DNA of 64,000 bases, taken from the NCBI RefSeq assembly GCF_003263515.1, contig NZ_JYDE01000015.1:186001-250000 (forward strand), written 5' to 3'. A program made the position numbers and the translations under genes. Positions within the stretch are counted from its first letter, which is position 1; every line of letters begins with the position of its first letter. The stretch comes from Rahnella inusitata (lineage in GTDB: Bacteria; Pseudomonadota; Gammaproteobacteria; Enterobacterales; Enterobacteriaceae). The notes beneath the pieces are model-generated. The model had not been told where the DNA came from and searched no databases. It was given only the letters and a program-made list of their open reading frames with translations. Shown piece after piece: positions 45,280 to 54,348 of this stretch.

Positions 45280-45975
45280 ATGAAATTACTGATTGTATTG
45301 ACATCGCACGATAAACTCGGCGAAACCGGTAAGAAAACCGGCTTCTGGCTGGAAGAATTCACTGCACCCTATTACGAATTTCTGGATGCGGGCGCGACCC
45401 TGACGCTGGCTTCGCCGAAAGGCGGTCAGCCGCCGCTGGATCCGAAAAGCGATGAACCGGATGCACAGACCGAAACCACCGACCGTTTCCGTAAAGATAA
45501 GGACGCGCAGCACGCGCTGGCAAACACCTTGAAACTGGCAGAGGTGAAAGCCGATGATTTCGATGCGGTGTTTTATCCGGGCGGTCACGGTCCATTGTGG
45601 GATCTGGCAGAAGATGCACATTCTATCGCATTAATTCAGGCTTTCTGGAAAGCGGGCAAACCGGTATCAACGGTCTGCCATGCGCCGGGCGTTTTGCGCA
45701 ATGTGCTGCTGGAAGACGGTACGCCGCTGGTGAAAGATAAACGCGTCACCGGGTTTAGCAACAGCGAGGAAGACGGCGTAGGTCTGACCGACATCGTGCC
45801 GTTCCTGGTTGAAGATGAGCTGAAAAAACATGGCGGCGATTACAGTAAAGCGGCCGACTGGCATCCGTATGCGGTGACCGACGGCAAACTTATCACCGGT
45901 CAGAATCCGGCCTCTTCCACCGCCGTCGCGAAAGCGTTGCTGAAAATGCTGGGCGGAGGCGAAGTCGCCAAGTAA
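45280..45975 (+). CDS. DJ-1/PfpI superfamily protein (glyoxalase III-like)
   Basis: Class I glutamine amidotransferase-like protein of 231 residues. The catalytic triad candidates are Glu in WLEEFTAPYYEF (near 27), Cys and His in STVCHAPGVL (near 130), and the oxyanion GGHGPLWDL (near 105). Members close to this form convert methylglyoxal to lactate without cofactor or deglycate proteins. Strong GGAGGT ribosome site before ATG 45280. It is not hchA itself (which has an extra domain). Gene context with curA supports aldehyde detoxification. Confidence 0.87.
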   Translation: MKLLIVLTSHDKLGETGKKTGFWLEEFTAPYYEFLDAGATLTLASPKGGQPPLDPKSDEPDAQTETTDRFRKDKDAQHALANTLKLAEVKADDFDAVFYPGGHGPLWDLAEDAHSIALIQAFWKAGKPVSTVCHAPGVLRNVLLEDGTPLVKDKRVTGFSNSEEDGVGLTDIVPFLVEDELKKHGGDYSKAADWHPYAVTDGKLITGQNPASSTAVAKALLKMLGGGEVAK

Positions 45976-46012
45976 TCTGGCTGATCACAACACACCATCA
46001 GATGAGGGTTTT

Positions 46013-46495
46013 ATGGCATTTACACTGACCAGCAACGATCTGCGCGACGGCGAGAAAATGCCGGAAACGCAGGTCTTTAACGGAATGGGCTACACCGGCG
46101 AGAATCTGTCGCCACATCTGGCCTGGTCCGGCGCACCGGAAGGCACCAAAAGTTTTGTGATAACCGTCTATGACCCGGATGCGCCTACCGGCTCCGGCTG
46201 GTGGCACTGGGGTGTCGCCAATATTCCTGCTGATGTGACCGAACTGCCGCAGGGTGCGGGCTCGGGTAAAGGCGGTTTACCTGCCGGTGCAGTGCAGACC
46301 CGCACTGACTTTGGCAAAGCCGGATATGGCGGTGCCGCACCTCCGCAGGGCGAACATCACCACTATCATTTCACCGTATATGCCCTTGATGTTGAGCAGC
46401 TTGAAGTCAATGAAGAAGCCAGCGGTGCCTATCTCGGCTTCAATGTGCATTTCCATACGCTCGGCAAAGCATCACTGACAGTGATATATAGCTGA
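46013..46495 (+). CDS. ybhB: YbhB/YbcL-family phosphatidylethanolamine-binding-like protein
   Basis: Protein of 160 residues (E. coli YbhB 158) of the PEBP/RKIP fold. Segments LSPHLAWSGAPEGTKSFVITVYDPDAPTGSGWWHW and the GGAAPPQGEHHHYHFTVYALDV motif form the ligand-binding pocket. No signal peptide, so cytoplasmic like YbhB rather than exported like YbcL. It lies just before pemB/ybhC, as ybhB and ybhC are adjacent in E. coli. Ligand unknown. Confidence 0.92.
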   Translation: MAFTLTSNDLRDGEKMPETQVFNGMGYTGENLSPHLAWSGAPEGTKSFVITVYDPDAPTGSGWWHWGVANIPADVTELPQGAGSGKGGLPAGAVQTRTDFGKAGYGGAAPPQGEHHHYHFTVYALDVEQLEVNEEASGAYLGFNVHFHTLGKASLTVIYS

Positions 46496-46522
46496 TTCCT
46501 GTGGTATAAAAGAACCAGAAAA

Positions 46523-46553
46523 GGTGGTCAGTTTTGCTGACCACCGTTTTTTT
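46523..46553 (+). terminator. Rho-independent terminator after ybhB
   Basis: GGTGGTCAG (46523-46531), loop TTTTG, CTGACCACC (46537-46545), then GTTTTTTT. Ends the curA-DJ-1-ybhB cluster. Confidence 0.9.
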
Positions 46554-46617
46554 ATTGCGGCCTTCGTCGCGACATTGAAAAAAAGAATAAATGTTCTTCA
46601 TCTAGGAGTCAGTCACA

Positions 46618-47898
46618 GTGAAAATTTCCACCCTGTCGCGCGCGTGCGCCGTGTTGTCTGCCGGCCTGTTTCTGGCGGCATGTAGCAGCAGCCATGAAGG
46701 CAAATCGAGCCAGGTTGCTCCCGGCACCGCGTCCTTGCCCGTGTTAACTGCGGACGAAGCGGCCAACTTTACAGCGAAAAAATATCTGGCCTTTGGCGGC
46801 CCTTCTTTGCAGGTTCAGCAACAGAGCTGGTTCCCGAAACTGGTCAGCACTGACGGTGTGAAAACTGACTTCGTGGTCGGCCCGCAGTTAGGCACCGACG
46901 GCGCAGCCTATTCCAGCGTGCAACTGGCGGTCAACGCGGCGCTGGCCGTGCGTAACCACGGTGAACGCATCTTCATCAAAATCCTGCCAGGGACTTACAC
47001 CGGTGCGGTTTACATTCCTGCAGGTTCTCCGCCAGTGACCTTATTTGGCGCGGGCAACAGCTCCGCTGACGTGACGCTGTCTCAGGGTCTGGAAGCGGCC
47101 AGCACACCAGCCACCTACCGTTCTACCGTCAGCCCTAATGGCCAGTTCCTGCCAGGCGACCGCGCGAACTATATGTTCCGGAACTGTGCGACGCAGACCA
47201 CTGAAACCATCGGTACCGGTTGTTCTGCTACCGTCTGGTCACAGAGCAACGGCCTGCAACTGCAAAACCTGACCATCGGTAACGCCCTGCTCGATACCGT
47301 TGACGCGGGCGATCACTCCGCCGTGGCACTGCGTACTGATGGCGATAACGTGGTTATCGACAACGTGCGTCTGATTGGCCGTCAGAATACCTTTATGGTC
47401 AACACGGCCAACATCCATAACGAAACCGATAACAAACGCTATAGCCGCGCTTATGTGCACAACAGCCTGATCGTCGGCGATGTGGATTACGTGTTTGGCC
47501 GTGCCGTGGCGGTCTTCGACCATGTTGAATTCCACACTGTCAGCAGCCGTGGCGTGAAAGAAGCGTCCATCTTTGCGCCGAACACTCCGGCGAACGCAGC
47601 ATACGGTTTCCTGGTCACCGACAGCAATCTGACCGGCGACCGTGGTTTCGAGCAAGCCGCGAAAGCCAAAATGGGCCGCGCATGGGATATTGAGGGTGCC
47701 AGCAGCCAACTGGTGATCCGCGACAGCAACTTCGATAACAGCTACGACCAGATGAACCCGTGGGGCGCAGCGGCGTTCTCAGGCCGTCCGTTCGCCGGCA
47801 ACGTACCGAAAGATGAAAAACAGCAGCGCGACCTGAACGATCCTAACTTCAACCGCCTGTGGCAGTACAACAACGTGCTGACTCAGCCAGCGAAGTAA
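46618..47898 (+). CDS. ybhC: Outer-membrane pectinesterase-type lipoprotein (PemB/YbhC)
   Basis: Protein of 426 residues (E. coli YbhC 427) with lipobox LAAC near residue 21. The pectin methylesterase beta-helix is visible: YSSVQLAVNAAL near the start, the GRQNTFMVN segment, the catalytic Asp motif GDVDYVFGRAVAVFDHVEFH, and ARAWDIEG-like 'GRAWDIEGASS' near residue 358. The start codon is GTG, with AGGAG upstream. PemB of Dickeya demethylates pectic oligomers, while E. coli YbhC lacks that activity; which applies here is unclear, but a plant-associated host would favour PemB function. Confidence 0.9.
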   Translation: MKISTLSRACAVLSAGLFLAACSSSHEGKSSQVAPGTASLPVLTADEAANFTAKKYLAFGGPSLQVQQQSWFPKLVSTDGVKTDFVVGPQLGTDGAAYSSVQLAVNAALAVRNHGERIFIKILPGTYTGAVYIPAGSPPVTLFGAGNSSADVTLSQGLEAASTPATYRSTVSPNGQFLPGDRANYMFRNCATQTTETIGTGCSATVWSQSNGLQLQNLTIGNALLDTVDAGDHSAVALRTDGDNVVIDNVRLIGRQNTFMVNTANIHNETDNKRYSRAYVHNSLIVGDVDYVFGRAVAVFDHVEFHTVSSRGVKEASIFAPNTPANAAYGFLVTDSNLTGDRGFEQAAKAKMGRAWDIEGASSQLVIRDSNFDNSYDQMNPWGAAAFSGRPFAGNVPKDEKQQRDLNDPNFNRLWQYNNVLTQPAK

Positions 47899-47923
47899 TG
47901 ACGAAAAGATAAATAATAATGTT

Positions 47924-47950
47924 AAACCGCCGTTAAACGGCGGTTTTTTA
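47924..47950 (+). terminator. Rho-independent terminator of ybhC
   Basis: AAACCGCCGT / ACGGCGGTTT stem with a TAA loop and a T-run, 25 bases after the stop. Confidence 0.9.
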
Positions 47951-48100
47951 TTTGTGTGAATATAAACCCTTATCTGAAGTCATAAGAGCGCAATCGCTAA
48001 ATCAACTCATTATTTCTATTTTGAATATCAGGAATAGCATTGATCATGTTATTGTTGAATGAATAATTAAAGGAAGGTTTTTGACCAAGGATTGTTAAAC

Positions 48101-48649
48101 ATGAAATTACTATTAAATATGTTATTGCTGTTTTCCATTTGCTTATCTTATGAATCGTTGGCTTATACCAAACCTGGGGTTTATTCTGTCAATAATACGG
48201 GGCTGTCTCTGTTATCGGCTAATAGTGGATCTTCTAAAATGGATGAGTTCGAGTGCCAGGACTGTGGGAAATTCATGCGTGTCAGAATTATGGGTACTGA
48301 TCCACAACCGCAACTGTCTCATTACAAGGATGAAGAAGTCATTGCATACATAACGAGCCCGGCCTGGAAAAATGAATTTCATAAATTTTTGAAGGGATTT
48401 TTACAGGCGGATAAAAACACTGACTTTGTTATTCATACCGTACGAAAAGGTTCTATCGCGGGACATAATGCGATTAAAACGGTGGTGACACGAAAAACAA
48501 AAGGCAACAGAGCTTATACATCTCATATATGGTTAACCTATTCAAAAGGGAGACTGTACGGTTTTGGTGTCTTATATTTCCCCGGGCAATTTACCGGCAA
48601 TTCGGTGACGCGCTTCAATCAAATGTTCGCGTCATTTAAAACACTGTAA
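48101..48649 (+). CDS. Secreted protein of unknown function
   Basis: Protein of 182 residues, not recognised. It has a clear signal peptide (MKLLLNMLLLFSICLSYESLA, about 1-21). The mature part has two cysteines in a C-x-x-C pair (FECQDCGKF near residue 52), which could form a disulfide or bind metal, and a C-terminal part with alternating strands (SHIWLTYSKGRLYGFGVLYFPG). ATG 48101 has AAGGA upstream. Base composition is noticeably more AT-rich than its neighbours, suggesting recent acquisition. It sits alone between ybhC and a chemoreceptor gene, where E. coli has other genes. Confidence 0.7.
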   Translation: MKLLLNMLLLFSICLSYESLAYTKPGVYSVNNTGLSLLSANSGSSKMDEFECQDCGKFMRVRIMGTDPQPQLSHYKDEEVIAYITSPAWKNEFHKFLKGFLQADKNTDFVIHTVRKGSIAGHNAIKTVVTRKTKGNRAYTSHIWLTYSKGRLYGFGVLYFPGQFTGNSVTRFNQMFASFKTL

Positions 48650-48667
48650 TTTTATCCTCCTTAATAA

Positions 48668-48702
48668 AGGGTTTCTTTCAACAAACAGAAACCCTGATAT
48701 TT
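48668..48702 (+). terminator. Probable terminator of the secreted unknown gene
   Basis: AGGGTTTCT (48668-48676) pairs with AGAAACCCT (48687-48695), followed by GATATTT. A moderate stem with a weak U-tract. Confidence 0.5.
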
Positions 48703-48758
48703 ATAGCGACACTGCAACGCATAATATAGACCCTGATACGTGTCACATATCGGGTTAA

Positions 48759-50270
48759 TTACCTTGCCTCGTTCCCCAATCTGAACACCGATACCGTGCG
48801 TTCCAGATTCACCGCTTGTTCGTCAAGCGATGCCGCTGCACTGGCCGATTGCTGCACCAGTGCCGAGTTTTGCTGGGTGACGGTATCCATTTCCGCTACG
48901 GCCTGCGCAATCTGGCTAATCCCGCGGCTTTGTTCGTCCGATGCCGATGCGATTTCATGAATGATCTGGGTGACATGGCGCACGGAACCAACGATGTCTT
49001 CCATGGTGTCTCCGGCTTTGGCCACCAGCTGTGAGCCGTTGTTCACATTGACCACTGATTTCTGGATCAGCCCTTCAATCTCTTTCGCCGCCTGCCCGCT
49101 GCGCTGTGCCAGGCTGCGCACTTCGCTGGCAACAACGGCAAATCCGCGCCCCTGCTCACCCGCTCTGGCGGCTTCGACGGCCGCATTCAGCGCCAGAATG
49201 TTGGTCTGAAACGCGATACCGTTGATCACGGTTGTGATTTCAGAAATCTGCTTCGAACTCACCGCAATTTCTTTCATCACACCCACCACGTCGCTGACCA
49301 GTTTGCCTCCGCGTGCGGCGGTGTTTGCGGCATCGGATGCCAGCTGGCTGGCCTGCGTGGCATTGTCCGCATTTTGTTTAACCGTAGAAGTCAGCTGTTC
49401 CATGCTGGCAGCGGTCTGGCCTAGCGCAGCCGCTTGTTCTTCGGTACGCGCAGAGAGATCAATATTCCCCGCTGCAATCTCGCTGGAGGCACGCGTCACC
49501 TGCGTCACCCCTTCGCGAATATTACCAATGATGCCGTGCAGATTTTTATTCATGCCTTCAATGGCGCGGCTTAACTGGCCAACCTCATCAAAACTGTGGC
49601 TGGTGACGTGCATCGATAAATCACCAGCGGCAATGCGTTCTGCCGTCGCTAACGTCCGGCGCAGCGGCAGGGTCAGCTGACGAGTCATGCGCCATGAAAT
49701 CAAAGCACCGGCAATAATGGTCGCGATAACGATGCCTACCATTTCCCTGATGGTCTGACTGACTTCACGATGAGTGTTGGCGATTTCGTGATCAAGCATG
49801 GTGTTGGAGGCGGAGGTCAGCGCCAGCCCGGCAGCGGCGAGTTGGGCAGCAATCTCTTTCTGGTCGCTTCCGACCGGAGGATTCAAGGTTTGCTGCCAGC
49901 TCTCGCGATAACGGCGGATGTTTTCCGGCATCGCTTCTTCCAGTGGAAGATCACGGGCATCCCACGAATAGGCGGCGACATCCGTCAGCCTCGCTTCCAG
50001 CTTATCCAGCGCCTGTGCGTTCTCTTCCACAAATTTAGGGTCTTTGGTCGCCATATAGGACAGGCGGGAAAATTTCGCGCTGCTCAGCAGATCGTTAACG
50101 GTTTTAAGCAGCGTCACTTTTTCTGCCCGCTCATTGATGTTGGTCAGATGGTAAATGCCGGATACGGCAACGAGTGAACCCAGCAGCAGAACCAGCGCAA
50201 AACCGGCACCGAGTTTATTAGCGATAGTGGCGTGGCGAACCTGGCCAGCGATCCCTGAAAGTACGTTCAT
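48759..50270 (-). CDS. Transmembrane methyl-accepting chemotaxis protein
   Basis: Chemoreceptor of 503 residues. TM1 is near 20-40, a four-helix-bundle periplasmic domain covers about 40-180, and TM2 about 182-202. A HAMP domain follows, then a signalling domain with tip [35 protein letters not shown] (near 365-400). No NWETF-type CheR/CheB pentapeptide is at the C-terminus (ends FRLGNEAR), so adaptation would depend on other receptors. ATG 50270 with GGAGAAGAA upstream is preferred over ATG 50291. A FliA promoter lies upstream. The ligand is unknown. Confidence 0.92.
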   Translation of the reverse strand: MNVLSGIAGQVRHATIANKLGAGFALVLLLGSLVAVSGIYHLTNINERAEKVTLLKTVNDLLSSAKFSRLSYMATKDPKFVEENAQALDKLEARLTDVAAYSWDARDLPLEEAMPENIRRYRESWQQTLNPPVGSDQKEIAAQLAAAGLALTSASNTMLDHEIANTHREVSQTIREMVGIVIATIIAGALISWRMTRQLTLPLRRTLATAERIAAGDLSMHVTSHSFDEVGQLSRAIEGMNKNLHGIIGNIREGVTQVTRASSEIAAGNIDLSARTEEQAAALGQTAASMEQLTSTVKQNADNATQASQLASDAANTAARGGKLVSDVVGVMKEIAVSSKQISEITTVINGIAFQTNILALNAAVEAARAGEQGRGFAVVASEVRSLAQRSGQAAKEIEGLIQKSVVNVNNGSQLVAKAGDTMEDIVGSVRHVTQIIHEIASASDEQSRGISQIAQAVAEMDTVTQQNSALVQQSASAAASLDEQAVNLERTVSVFRLGNEAR

Positions 50271-50348
50271 TTTCTTCTCCCTGATTTCCAAAATGGACTG
50301 ACTCTGATAGTGGCGAAGCCACTTAAGAATGAGTGAATAACGGGAGAG

Positions 50349-50375
50349 TTATCGACCGGATAGGCACAATATTTA
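50349..50375 (-). promoter_or_regulatory. Sigma-28 (FliA) promoter of the chemoreceptor gene
   Basis: On the minus strand TAAATATT, 11 bases, GTCGATAA. The FliA consensus is TAAAGTTT-N11-GCCGATAA, so 13 of 16 bases match at the exact spacing. It lies 79 bases upstream of the start codon. Confidence 0.75.
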
Positions 50376-50420
50376 GAGGGGAATGAAAATAAGTCTTAAC
50401 AATGGCACGGGATGCTCAGG

Positions 50421-50449
50421 AAACAAAAAAGCCCCTAATACAGGGGCTT
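50421..50449 (-). terminator. Rho-independent terminator of pgl
   Basis: AAGCCCCT (50429-50436) pairs with AGGGGCTT (50442-50449); on the minus strand the stem is followed by TTTTTTGTTT. Confidence 0.8.
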
Positions 50450-50520
50450 GATCATTATTACGGGGTGGGATTATTCATTAATATCAAACCAATCATTAAG
50501 TTCGTTAATTAATGATTCTG

Positions 50521-51525
50521 TTATCCACGAATTTCCAGAATGCTCACCCACATCGGACCTTTACCTACGTTGTAGGTGTTAAGCGTCGTCAGTTGACCGT
50601 TTTCAGGATTAATTTTCGCGACTTCAATAGCGTCAGACTTCTGACCGGCGGTAATAACAAACTTGCCGGTGTGATCGATATTGAACCCGCGCGGCTGCGT
50701 TTGCGTGGCGTGATGTCCCACCAGTTCAAGCACACTGCCATCTTCGGACACGGTCAGCACGGAGATCAGGCTGGCGGTACGATCAGACGCATACAGGAAT
50801 TTGCCGTCAGGCGTGATGTGCAGATCGGCTGCCCAACAGGTGCCAGTAAAATCGGCAGGCATAATGCCCAGCGTTTGCACCTGACGGTATTCGCCGCTGG
50901 TGACGTCTTTCTGATACACATCCACGCTGCTGTTCAGCTCATTTACGCAGTAAGCGAAATGATGATTTGGGTGGAAGGCCATGTGGCGCGGACCGGCACC
51001 TTCGACAGTGCGCAGTTCGGCAGAATCATGCGGCGTGGCTTCACCGTTGACGCTGAAATCGAACTGACGAATACGGTCTTCTTTCAGCGCGGGGATCATC
51101 AGCAACTGGTTGGTCGGATCGATATTGGCAGAGTGCGGTGCCTGTATATTTTCCAGAACCTGGGTATGAGCAAGTGCGTGGCCCTGCTCGTCCAGCGGAT
51201 GAATGCTGACGTTATTGAAGCTGTAGGAAGCCGAGAAAACAAAGCGCCCCTGAAGATCGATCCCCAGATGCGTCGGACTGCCCGGCAGCGGAGCCATCGA
51301 CGCTTCTTCGAGTTTACCTTCGTTATCGATACGGTAAGTGAGAACGCCGAACGCAGGACGCACACCCACATACAGACGGTGGCCGTCAGGATGGATAACC
51401 ATCGGCTGAACTTGTCCCGGCACTTCCACGGTTTGCAGCAGGCTCAGTTCACCATTGTCCGCCAGACGAAATGCGTGGATTTGCTGGCTATCAGGGCTGG
51501 CAACGTAGACAACTTGCTTCATCAC
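50521..51525 (-). CDS. pgl: 6-phosphogluconolactonase Pgl (YbhE type)
   Basis: Hydrolyses 6-phosphogluconolactone in the oxidative pentose phosphate pathway. 334 residues forming a seven-bladed beta-propeller (E. coli 331). The start [20 protein letters not shown], and the segments [39 protein letters not shown] and [21 protein letters not shown] are typical of the YbhE/lactonase family. Adjacent to ybhA as in E. coli. Confidence 0.96.
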   Translation of the reverse strand: MMKQVVYVASPDSQQIHAFRLADNGELSLLQTVEVPGQVQPMVIHPDGHRLYVGVRPAFGVLTYRIDNEGKLEEASMAPLPGSPTHLGIDLQGRFVFSASYSFNNVSIHPLDEQGHALAHTQVLENIQAPHSANIDPTNQLLMIPALKEDRIRQFDFSVNGEATPHDSAELRTVEGAGPRHMAFHPNHHFAYCVNELNSSVDVYQKDVTSGEYRQVQTLGIMPADFTGTCWAADLHITPDGKFLYASDRTASLISVLTVSEDGSVLELVGHHATQTQPRGFNIDHTGKFVITAGQKSDAIEVAKINPENGQLTTLNTYNVGKGPMWVSILEIRG

Positions 51526-51729
51526 AACTCCTTATTAAATCTCATTAGATTTGAAAGCGTAGTTCAGGATAACCCAACAACCCCAAACCCTCCACGCCCT
51601 AAATAAACCGGGGAGCCGACAAGGCATTCACTGCACCACGTCTGGCGGGTTTGAAGGTTTAATTAGCAGGCTTAACACGGTAACATGGTGATAATTTCTT
51701 CGATCCTCTCACTTTATGATGGACTGACC

Positions 51730-52551
51730 ATGACTTATCGCATTATCGCACTCGATCTCGACGGTACGCTGCTCGACCGTCAAAAACGTATCCTGCCTGA
51801 ATCCCTGTCCGCGCTGGCCGATGCCCGTGCTCAGGGTATCAAAGTGGTCATCGTCACCGGGCGTCATCACGTGGCGATCCATCCGTTTTATCAGGCCTTA
51901 CAGCTCGATACACCGGCTATCTGTTGTAACGGAACGTATCTTTATGATTATCAGGCACGTAAGGTACTGACGTCCGATCCCATGGATAAAGTGAAGGCCA
52001 AAAAAGTGGTCGATTTGCTCGAGTATCACGGCATTCATGGCCTGCTGTATGTCGATGACGCGATGCTTTATCAGCAACCGAGCGGCCATGTCAGCCGTTC
52101 AATCGCCTGGGGCGAAACGTTGCCGGAAGGCCAGCGCCCGAACATCGTGCAGGTCAACAGCCTGCGTGACGCGGCCGACGATGCGCACTCCGTGTGGAAA
52201 TTTGCCACGTCGCATCAGGATCTCAATGCGCTGCATACTTTTGCCGCGCAGGTGGAAAACGAACTGGGTCTGGCCTGCGAATGGTCATGGCACGATCAGG
52301 TTGACGTCGCCAAGGGTGGCAACAGCAAAGGCCGTCGTTTACAGGAGTGGGTCGAATCTCAGGGTATGAGTATGCAGGACGTGATCGCCTTTGGGGATAA
52401 TTTCAACGATCTGAGCATGCTGGAAAACGTCGGGTTAGGCGTGGCAATGGGCAATGCGGTAGATGCCATTAAAGAGCGCGCCGCGCTGGTGATTGGCGAT
52501 CATGAAACGCCGGGCATCGCGGACGTTATCCGCAGTAAAGTGCTGAGCTGA
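51730..52551 (+). CDS. ybhA: HAD-family phosphatase YbhA (pyridoxal phosphate phosphatase)
   Basis: Cof-type HAD phosphatase of 273 residues (E. coli 272). Motif I is ALDLDGTLLDR with the Asp nucleophile at residues 9-11, motif II is VIVTGRHH, the motif III Lys is in KGGNSKGRRL, and motif IV is AFGDNFNDLSML. ATG 51730 is chosen (MTYRIIALDLDG start); an in-frame ATG at 51685 is unlikely. E. coli YbhA acts on pyridoxal phosphate, fructose-1,6-bisphosphate and erythrose-4-phosphate. Confidence 0.94.
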   Translation: MTYRIIALDLDGTLLDRQKRILPESLSALADARAQGIKVVIVTGRHHVAIHPFYQALQLDTPAICCNGTYLYDYQARKVLTSDPMDKVKAKKVVDLLEYHGIHGLLYVDDAMLYQQPSGHVSRSIAWGETLPEGQRPNIVQVNSLRDAADDAHSVWKFATSHQDLNALHTFAAQVENELGLACEWSWHDQVDVAKGGNSKGRRLQEWVESQGMSMQDVIAFGDNFNDLSMLENVGLGVAMGNAVDAIKERAALVIGDHETPGIADVIRSKVLS

Positions 52552-52560
52552 TGAGGTCAT

Positions 52561-52602
52561 AAAAGAAAACGCCCTCTTCTGTCATTGAGGAAGGCGTTTT
52601 GT
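52561..52602. terminator. Bidirectional terminator after ybhA
   Basis: AAAACGCC (52566-52573) pairs with GGCGTTTT (52593-52600) plus inner pairs. It also ends the convergent HTH gene at 52623. Confidence 0.8.
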
Positions 52603-52622
52603 AGGACAATCCAGAGGTATCG

Positions 52623-52889
52623 TCATTCCGCCTTTTTCTTTTCCGCCCTGACGCATCGCGGAATTGAACGGTGATTTTCGTCGAAATAACGGCTTGGCCA
52701 GATCGCTGAAGGCGGCATACCCAACGCCTGGGCGATAATCTTCTCACCCTTTGCCCACGGGCGGGCCAGTGCGTTGGATAGCGTTGACGATCCTAAACCG
52801 GCTTCACGTGAGACTGCAGCCAGCGTGGTTTTCCTTTTGCGCAACCCGGCAATGATGTCCGCCGGATGCCAGTCATTTTCCATTTTCAT
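52623..52889 (-). CDS. Ner/SfsB-like helix-turn-helix regulator
   Basis: Small DNA-binding protein of 88 residues, similar to phage Ner and enterobacterial SfsB (Nlp). Key segment: DWHPADIIAGLRKRKTTLAAVS, then REAGLGSSTLSNALARPWAKGE and IIAQALGMPPSAIWPSRYFD. ATG 52889 with AAGGAAG upstream. Its regulatory target is unknown; it diverges from a second small HTH gene. Phage-derived regulators of this type are common in enterobacterial chromosomes. Confidence 0.85.
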   Translation of the reverse strand: MKMENDWHPADIIAGLRKRKTTLAAVSREAGLGSSTLSNALARPWAKGEKIIAQALGMPPSAIWPSRYFDENHRSIPRCVRAEKKKAE

Positions 52890-53025
52890 CGTTCTTCCTT
52901 TTGTTGTCGGTACTGCCTTTGAAATGAGGTCTACTCTTTCCAGTAACATCGTTCAGTAACTCTAAACAACAATATGTTAAGTGATGCTTAACATGACGTC
53001 AATACAGTTTATATGGTTATTGAAG

Positions 53026-53289
53026 ATGATCCCGCACAGACTGAAATCAGCACGAAAAAAAGCCGACCTCACGCAGGAAAAACTCGGTGTGTTGGGTGGC
53101 ATTGATGAGAGCACGGCGCGCTCAAGGGTTTCGCAATATGAGAGCGGCACGTACAGCCCGAACTTCGACACGATGTGTCATTTTGCCCGCGTGCTGAACG
53201 TACCGGAATGCTATTTCTATATTCTGGACGACGACTTTGCCGAACAGGTGTTGGCGTTGTATGAAACCTTTAACGCGCCAAAAGCTTAA
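53026..53289 (+). CDS. XRE-family helix-turn-helix regulator
   Basis: Protein of 87 residues with a Cro/C1-type domain: [22 protein letters not shown], then [19 protein letters not shown] and [20 protein letters not shown]. The start is uncertain: ATG 53026 begins the conserved fold, but the ribosome site is weak, and ATG 52993 or GTG 52981 would add an extension of 11 to 15 residues. The stop overlaps the convergent modC end by 4 bases. It stands alone, so its target cannot be inferred; autoregulation or control of the divergent Ner-like gene is possible. Confidence 0.8.
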   Translation: MIPHRLKSARKKADLTQEKLGVLGGIDESTARSRVSQYESGTYSPNFDTMCHFARVLNVPECYFYILDDDFAEQVLALYETFNAPKA

Positions 53290-54347
53290 CGGTTTAATGA
53301 CACGCTTTTGATCTGCGCATACAGCCACTGGCCTGCGCGGATCATCAGCTCATCGCGCGCCCAGGGTGTAATGCGTGCCCAGATAATATGGCCGGCCATC
53401 GCGAGTTTCACTTCAATCTGGTGGCCCACGTCAAGACATTCCAGCACCTGCGCAGGCAGGACGTTTCGGATGCTGCTGTTATTGGCCGTCGGCTGCAACA
53501 CCAGTGAAACGTCGGTGGCATTAACCCGCACCCGCATAGGCGTCCCCGGTTCTTCGTCAACTTTACTGATCCACAGCCGCTGATCGCCAATGGCCAGCGC
53601 GGTCATTTCGTAGCGCGGATGATGTTCCAGTACGCTGACGTTCAGCACACTGCTCTGTTCTTCTTTTGGCAGCCACGGGCGCATCACGTTGCTCGCCCAG
53701 ACGTCCTCCAGATTGCCCATCGCCAGCACTTTTCCACCGTCAAGCACCAGCACTTTTTCCGCCAGGCGCAAAATTTCATCCAGACTGTGCGTGACGTACA
53801 GAATCGGAATATTGACTTCCTGCGCCAGCCGCTCGAGATAAGGCATCAGCTCGCGTTTACGCGGGAGATCCAGCGCTGCCAGCGGCTCATCCATCAGCAG
53901 AATTTCCGGTGCCGTCAGTAGCGCACGTCCGATCGCCACGCGCTGTTTTTCACCGCCGGAGAGCGTCAACGGAAAGCGATCGAGCAAAGATTCAATGCCG
54001 AGCAGCCGTACTATGCTGTCGAACTGGCCGCGCATCGACGCCGCCATGCCATATTGCAAGTTGCCTTTCACGCGATAATGCGGGAACAGACGGGCGTCCT
54101 GAAATACATATCCCACACGGCGCTTTTCAGGCGGCAGGAAAATTTTGTTATCGGCATCAGATAACACCCGGCCATTGAGCGAAATATGTCCGCTGTCGGG
54201 TTTCGTCAGACCACCGATGGCGTTGATCAGTGACGTTTTCCCCGCGCCGGACAAACCGAAAATCGCGGTGATGCCCTGTGCCGGTAAGGTTTGTGTGACC
54301 TGCAAATTCAGCTCACCCAGTTGCTGACTGAAATCCAGTTCCAGCAT
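53286..54347 (-). CDS. modC: Molybdate ABC transporter ATPase ModC
   Basis: ATPase of 353 residues (E. coli 352). Walker [10 protein letters not shown] near 33, signature [16 protein letters not shown], Walker [13 protein letters not shown] and switch YVTHSLDEI are present. The C-terminal TOBE (molbindin-type) domain covers about 290-350. Third gene of modABC, one base after modB. Supplies molybdate for enzymes such as the molybdoprotein encoded at 4380. Confidence 0.96.
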   Translation of the reverse strand: MLELDFSQQLGELNLQVTQTLPAQGITAIFGLSGAGKTSLINAIGGLTKPDSGHISLNGRVLSDADNKIFLPPEKRRVGYVFQDARLFPHYRVKGNLQYGMAASMRGQFDSIVRLLGIESLLDRFPLTLSGGEKQRVAIGRALLTAPEILLMDEPLAALDLPRKRELMPYLERLAQEVNIPILYVTHSLDEILRLAEKVLVLDGGKVLAMGNLEDVWASNVMRPWLPKEEQSSVLNVSVLEHHPRYEMTALAIGDQRLWISKVDEEPGTPMRVRVNATDVSLVLQPTANNSSIRNVLPAQVLECLDVGHQIEVKLAMAGHIIWARITPWARDELMIRAGQWLYAQIKSVSLNR

Positions 54348-54348
54348 A

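Noticed and set aside
50512-51606. 364-codon ORF opposite pgl
   Set aside because: Antisense to an intact 6-phosphogluconolactonase; no family features.
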